NCBI GenBank assembly: GCA_009787775.1
Contig: WQSQ01000009.1
Location: 1 to 46,646, forward strand
From: Treponema sp.
GTDB taxonomy: Bacteria > Spirochaetota > Spirochaetia > Treponematales > Breznakiellaceae
Direction: 5' to 3'
Length of the DNA stretch: 46,646 nucleotides
Every line of letters starts with the position of its first letter. The stretch's first letter is position 1. The translations under genes were made by a program, and so were the position numbers. The notes below the pieces were generated by a model. It did no database searches, was not told where the DNA came from, and worked only from the letters and a program-made list of their open reading frames with translations. Below, in pieces: positions 43,936-46,646 of the stretch.

Positions 43936-44211
43936 ATGAGAAATGAACTATTGTCGAGAAAAAACGCAATTGAACCGGAACAGCTTATCGGTACAAAATG
44001 GACAAGCTGGAGAAAAGTATTCGGAGATCGTGTCTCGGTAGAATTTGTAGATCATGTTAACTGCATTTATACAGCGCTGCCGAAAGAATTTCAGCTGAAA
44101 TATTCTATCAAGAACGGTAAAATGTTTATCAGCGATATTCAGGGGCCGTTTATACTTAAAGAGGGCGTGCTTTACAATAACGACCTTCCGGTCTTTGAAA
44201 TGGCAGCATAG
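43936..44211 (+). CDS. Small protein of unknown function
   Basis: 91 residues. ATG 43936 follows TACGGAGG at an ideal distance, which argues for a real gene. The sequence has no signal peptide, membrane segment or known motif: a polar helix-like start (ELLSRKNAIEPEQLIG), then TKWTSWRKVFGDRVSVEFVDHVNC and beta-type stretches that could fold as a small barrel resembling a lipocalin-like start (GTKWTS) - a weak impression only. It stands alone between lhr and a terminator-like hairpin. The AT-rich 43804-43935 gap has a weak TTGTCG/TAAATT promoter candidate at 43867-43895. Confidence 0.65.
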   Translation: MRNELLSRKNAIEPEQLIGTKWTSWRKVFGDRVSVEFVDHVNCIYTALPKEFQLKYSIKNGKMFISDIQGPFILKEGVLYNNDLPVFEMAA

Positions 44212-44227
44212 CAAATCAATCTGTCAT

Positions 44228-44286
44228 GCAGGCTGCACGTTATAACCTTTCAATTAGCTGATAACTGAACTGGAACGGCAGCCTGC
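44228..44286 (+). terminator. Inverted repeat after the 43936 gene
   Basis: GCAGGCTGC at 44228-44236 pairs perfectly with GCAGCCTGC at 44278-44286, followed by TTCATCTT. The loop is 41 nt, so it is a moderate terminator candidate between two convergent genes. Confidence 0.4.
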
Positions 44287-44302
44287 TTCATCTTAATACC
44301 AT

Positions 44303-44755
44303 CTATTTGCTGCAATCAATCTTCATATAAACCATATCTTTCAGTTGTTTACCGTTCTCAACTATCGCGTGGTCATAATTTTTTATAAAGAAATCCTTTA
44401 TAGTATGCGAATAGGAAAAACCCAGGCTCTCATAAAAAATAAGTGTTTTTTCACTTTCTCCGGTACCGACAATTAAGTATTTGCATTTCTTGTTACAGTA
44501 CTTGATTATATGATTAACCATTGTGCTTCCGTATCCTTTTCTTCGATATATTTCAAGTGTCGCGATGTTCTTTATTTCGTACGTATCATTATCTTCCTTG
44601 GTAACAACAGCCACCGTTTTCAAGTCAAAATCATCATATAAGGCAAACATAATTCCCCTGTTAAGGTATTTCATTATCATGCTCTCCTGTTCATCACCTA
44701 TCAACAGTAAATCCATATATTGATCTTTGTTTTCAGCTATTTCCAGAATTTCCAT
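44303..44755 (-). CDS. GNAT-family acetyltransferase
   Basis: 150 residues from ATG 44755 (GGGGG five bases upstream). The acetyl-CoA site is IATLEIYRRKGYGSTMVNHII (RRKGYGS at 71-77), followed by KYLIVGTGESEKTLIFYESLGF, the motif B segment with the usual Tyr-x-x-x-GF. The frame stays open upstream to 44875, but those 40 codons look unrelated to the family and lack a ribosome site. Substrate unknown: could be a small molecule or a protein N-terminus. Confidence 0.85.
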   Translation of the reverse strand: MEILEIAENKDQYMDLLLIGDEQESMIMKYLNRGIMFALYDDFDLKTVAVVTKEDNDTYEIKNIATLEIYRRKGYGSTMVNHIIKYCNKKCKYLIVGTGESEKTLIFYESLGFSYSHTIKDFFIKNYDHAIVENGKQLKDMVYMKIDCSK

Positions 44756-44962
44756 AAATACCCCCAGGAAAACCTGTTTACTGCGGAAATTACACTCATT
44801 ACAACGCCCATTAGCAGTCTCCTTAAATTCATGGTATATTATTTTGAAATAATAGAAAATACCTTTTATTAACATTTCAATACTGCATTTATTTAAGTAA
44901 AGAGTGCAACTGTTTAATACAGCTTATGTCTAAACAATGTACCGAGGAGTGGCGCACGTATT

Positions 44963-45706
44963 ATGGTAAACTGTTTTGATAAAAATTATGAAATGAGATA
45001 TTTTGACATGAATAAATACGGCGAAGCGTCGCCTACGGCAATTTTGGCACTATTGGAAGAGGCGGCAGCAGAGCACTGTTATAATATTGATTATTCTTTG
45101 TACAGCTTGGAAAAGCAAAATATCGGATGGGTATTAGTCTCAGGAATAATAGATATGGTTAGGTATCCAAGGTATAAGGAAAAGATTTTTATAAGAACAT
45201 GGATATCAAACTACAGTCTTGTAAAAGGCTGCAGGGAAAACATTATTTATGACGAAGACGGCATTGAAATAGGCAAAGCAAAAGGCATATGGGTATTTTA
45301 TGATATTGAAAAGCAAAAACCTGTTCCTATTTTTGAAGAAATAAAAACAAGATGGGGGTTTAACCCGGAGATATCGCAGGATGTTGAGCTTGAAAAAATC
45401 AGGGTTTTGGAAGATGAAGAGTATAAGACGGAATATGATATTAAAAAATCCGATGTTGACAGCAATAAACATGTTAACAATATCAGGTATTTTCACTGGC
45501 TGATTGAGTCATTGCCGGAAGAGCTATCGGATAATTATTACTTAAAGAGAATAAACGGAAAGTTTTTTCATGGAGCGCATTTTGGCGAAAAGATAAAGGT
45601 GTATTACAGGGACGAAATGGAAGATAAAATGTTTTTGCATACGATGAGAAGCAATGTAGATGACAGGCTGCTTGCGGCGGCGCATACTACATGGGTAAAG
45701 AAATAA
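44963..45706 (+). CDS. Acyl-ACP thioesterase (FatA/FatB family)
   Basis: 247 residues forming two hot-dog domains. The N-terminal one begins YEMRYFDMNKYGEASPTAIL and includes NIGWVLVSGIIDMVRYPRY (residues 53-71). The second holds the catalytic segment SDVDSNKHVNNIRYFHWL, with Asp166, Asn168 and His170 at the positions used by plant and bacterial acyl-ACP thioesterases. It releases free fatty acids from acyl carrier protein. ATG 44963 is the only plausible start; GAGGAG lies about 15 bases upstream, rather far. Divergent from the GNAT gene, with no fatty-acid genes around it. Confidence 0.9.
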   Translation: MVNCFDKNYEMRYFDMNKYGEASPTAILALLEEAAAEHCYNIDYSLYSLEKQNIGWVLVSGIIDMVRYPRYKEKIFIRTWISNYSLVKGCRENIIYDEDGIEIGKAKGIWVFYDIEKQKPVPIFEEIKTRWGFNPEISQDVELEKIRVLEDEEYKTEYDIKKSDVDSNKHVNNIRYFHWLIESLPEELSDNYYLKRINGKFFHGAHFGEKIKVYYRDEMEDKMFLHTMRSNVDDRLLAAAHTTWVKK

Positions 45707-45820
45707 GCCGCCTGTTTTAGATGAAGAAACGCTTCCTGTATTAATATAAATATGTTAAAATGGTATCGTGGGACAGCAATTTATTAACCTCTGGAATACC
45801 CATTCTGATACGATTCTGAA

Positions 45821-45846
45821 GCTGTCCGAAAATCTGTGTAAATGAC
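45821..45846. repeat. IS256-type terminal inverted repeat
   Basis: GCTGTCCGAAAATCTGTGTA and the next six bases, just past the transposase stop codon at 45853, match the usual IS256-family end (TGTCC-x-AAAAT, then TGTAAA). The partner end lies outside the window, so the 8-bp target duplication cannot be checked. Confidence 0.6.
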
Positions 45847-46281
45847 AAAATATCATAAGAACGGAACCTGTTCTTTCCCGAACTCAGTGGCGAACCGGTT
45901 TAACGCCCGCCCCCAGTCCCTTATCGGTATAGTCCATTTCTGAGACGCGTTACGAATCGCCAAGTAAAGTATCTTGAATATAGCATCCGTAGGAAATGAC
46001 GGGCGGTTTTTTGTTACTTTTCTAAGCTGATAATTCAATGATTCAACAGCGTTAATTGTATATATGGCCCGCGAACCTTTGGTTCGACGGATTTCAGGCT
46101 GATACTTGAAGAATTCACTCAGGTCATCCCAATGCTGATCCCATGATTTGTAAATCATAGGATATTTGTCATCCCATTTTTTGCCGGAATCTTCAAGCGC
46201 GTCTCTGGCAGCAGCTTCTGAGTTAGCTGTATAGACGGCTTTCAGATCAACGCAGACTTTTTTAAGGTCTTTATACGAAAT

Positions 46282-46428
46282 CAACAACCTCGCCCTGAAG
46301 GGACGGCGCCATATATGGCGAGGTATGTTGTTCTCATAAGGTATTGGTCTCGGGTTTAATACCGAGAAGAAACGCCCTGAAGTGATCTCGCGAAGCGAGC
46401 TCTCAGGTATTAAACCCTCGCCACGAAT
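46282..46428. repeat. 147-bp hairpin-rich insert A within the transposase gene
   Basis: It separates KF from ISYKD of the transposase. It contains GGTATTAAACCC/GGGTTTAATACC (46406-46417 and 46352-46363, perfect 12 bp), enclosing CTCGC-GAA-GCGAG (46387-46399), a perfect palindrome CGCCATATATGGCG (46307-46320) and a 10-bp direct repeat CGCCCTGAAG (46291, 46373). On the transposase strand it is bounded by ATT on both sides (46426-46428, 46279-46281). Confidence 0.7.
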
Positions 46429-46458
46429 AAACTTTGTGGAATTACGAACCATGTGGAC

Positions 46459-46575
46459 TCGGACTAAAGTCCGACCCGTCTTCACGGCTTTTAACCCGTA
46501 ATGCGCCAAGATACAGTATCGCGTATGATTTTTCCAGCGGACGGCTCTGCCACTCTGCGCCACCTTTGGTGGCGA
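46459..46575. repeat. 117-bp hairpin-bounded insert B within the transposase gene
   Basis: It occupies the place of the lost catalytic core, between LDEV and VHMVRN. Each end is a perfect short hairpin: TCGGACT-AA-AGTCCGA at 46459-46474 and CGCCACC-TTT-GGTGGCG at 46558-46574. The frame remains open through it (39 codons). Its sequence has no resemblance to IS256 transposase. Confidence 0.6.
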
Positions 46576-46646
46576 CACTTCATCCAATACTGCGTTTGTT
46601 ACCCGACTTATAAGATCTGGTGATACGTCAACATTGTATATCTTTT

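Larger units (their letters stand above)
45821..46646 (-). mobile_element. Defective IS256-family insertion sequence, one end in window
   Basis: The element runs off the right edge. Its transposase remnant is on the minus strand and the inner end is the terminal repeat at 45821-45846. The central coding part is missing and two hairpin-rich segments sit inside, so it cannot transpose on its own. Confidence 0.7.
45853..46646 (-). pseudogene. IS256-family transposase, internally deleted, 5' end outside window
   Basis: The frame is open to the window edge. It begins with IYNVDVSPDLISRVTNAVLDEV, the IS256 DNA-binding end. After an unrelated 39-codon segment it resumes at VHMVRNSTKF, is broken again by 49 foreign codons, then continues SYKDLKKVCVDLKAVY to the end ATEFGKEQVPFL. 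A normal transposase has over 100 residues between LDEV and HMVRN, including the first two catalytic Asp; these are absent. The third catalytic Glu remains (INAVESLNYQLRK). The frame is nevertheless open throughout because both foreign segments are multiples of three without stops. Confidence 0.85.

Noticed and set aside
44756-44875. N-terminal extension of the acetyltransferase
   Set aside because: The 40 extra codons do not resemble GNAT proteins and have no ribosome site, whereas ATG 44755 does.

Overview
The window looks like a chromosomal segment of a spirochaete of the Treponema type. This rests on general resemblance (short spirochaete-style omega subunit, Rpn-family nuclease genes with Glu/Arg-rich tails, M30-like lipoprotein peptidase, ATPase-less CUT1 sugar importer, hybrid kinases); no rRNA or marker alignment was possible. 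I see no tRNA, rRNA or CRISPR array.

Layout. 1-3050: end of a secreted or surface protein, a 23-bp tandem array, an Rpn-family nuclease and a class III nucleotide cyclase. 3107-6565: U32-family protein, single-stranded DNA-binding protein, a second 23-bp array and a receiver protein that has lost its phospho-acceptor Asp. 6700-19870: carbohydrate region with a solute-binding protein, intrinsic terminator and two CUT1 permeases, then a GH65 phosphorylase-type enzyme, a GAF hybrid kinase, 2-keto-3-deoxygluconate kinase, a HAD phosphatase and a GH112 galactoside phosphorylase. Together these suggest import and phosphorolytic breakdown of small oligosaccharides, possibly galactosyl-rhamnose from pectin (inference). 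19885-23708: rpoZ, miaA, an MFS carrier and an iron alcohol dehydrogenase.

23687-25496 is a degenerate zone: a DUF2442/DUF4160 pair, a broken Rpn remnant, palindromic repeats, a terminator, a third 23-bp array and a small secreted-protein gene broken by in-frame TGA codons. 25497-30859 (minus strand) is a tight cluster of double-receiver sensor kinase, phosphoglucomutase and Fe-S aldo/keto reductase. 30931-37699 carries argF, a J-domain protein, rnhA, a secreted protein, an M30-like metallopeptidase and secA. 37812-43803 has two small ORF remnants, an MFS carrier and a large Lhr helicase. 43936-45706 holds a small unknown gene, a GNAT acetyltransferase and an acyl-ACP thioesterase. The right edge is a broken IS256-family element whose transposase frame carries two hairpin-rich inserts.

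Most notable: three unlinked arrays with the same 23-bp period (two of them related TTGTAC arrays, two of the three beside Rpn genes), the frame-preserving palindromic inserts in the IS256 transposase, promoters of rpoZ and secA placed so that the mRNAs would be leaderless, and the GH112/KDG-kinase linkage.
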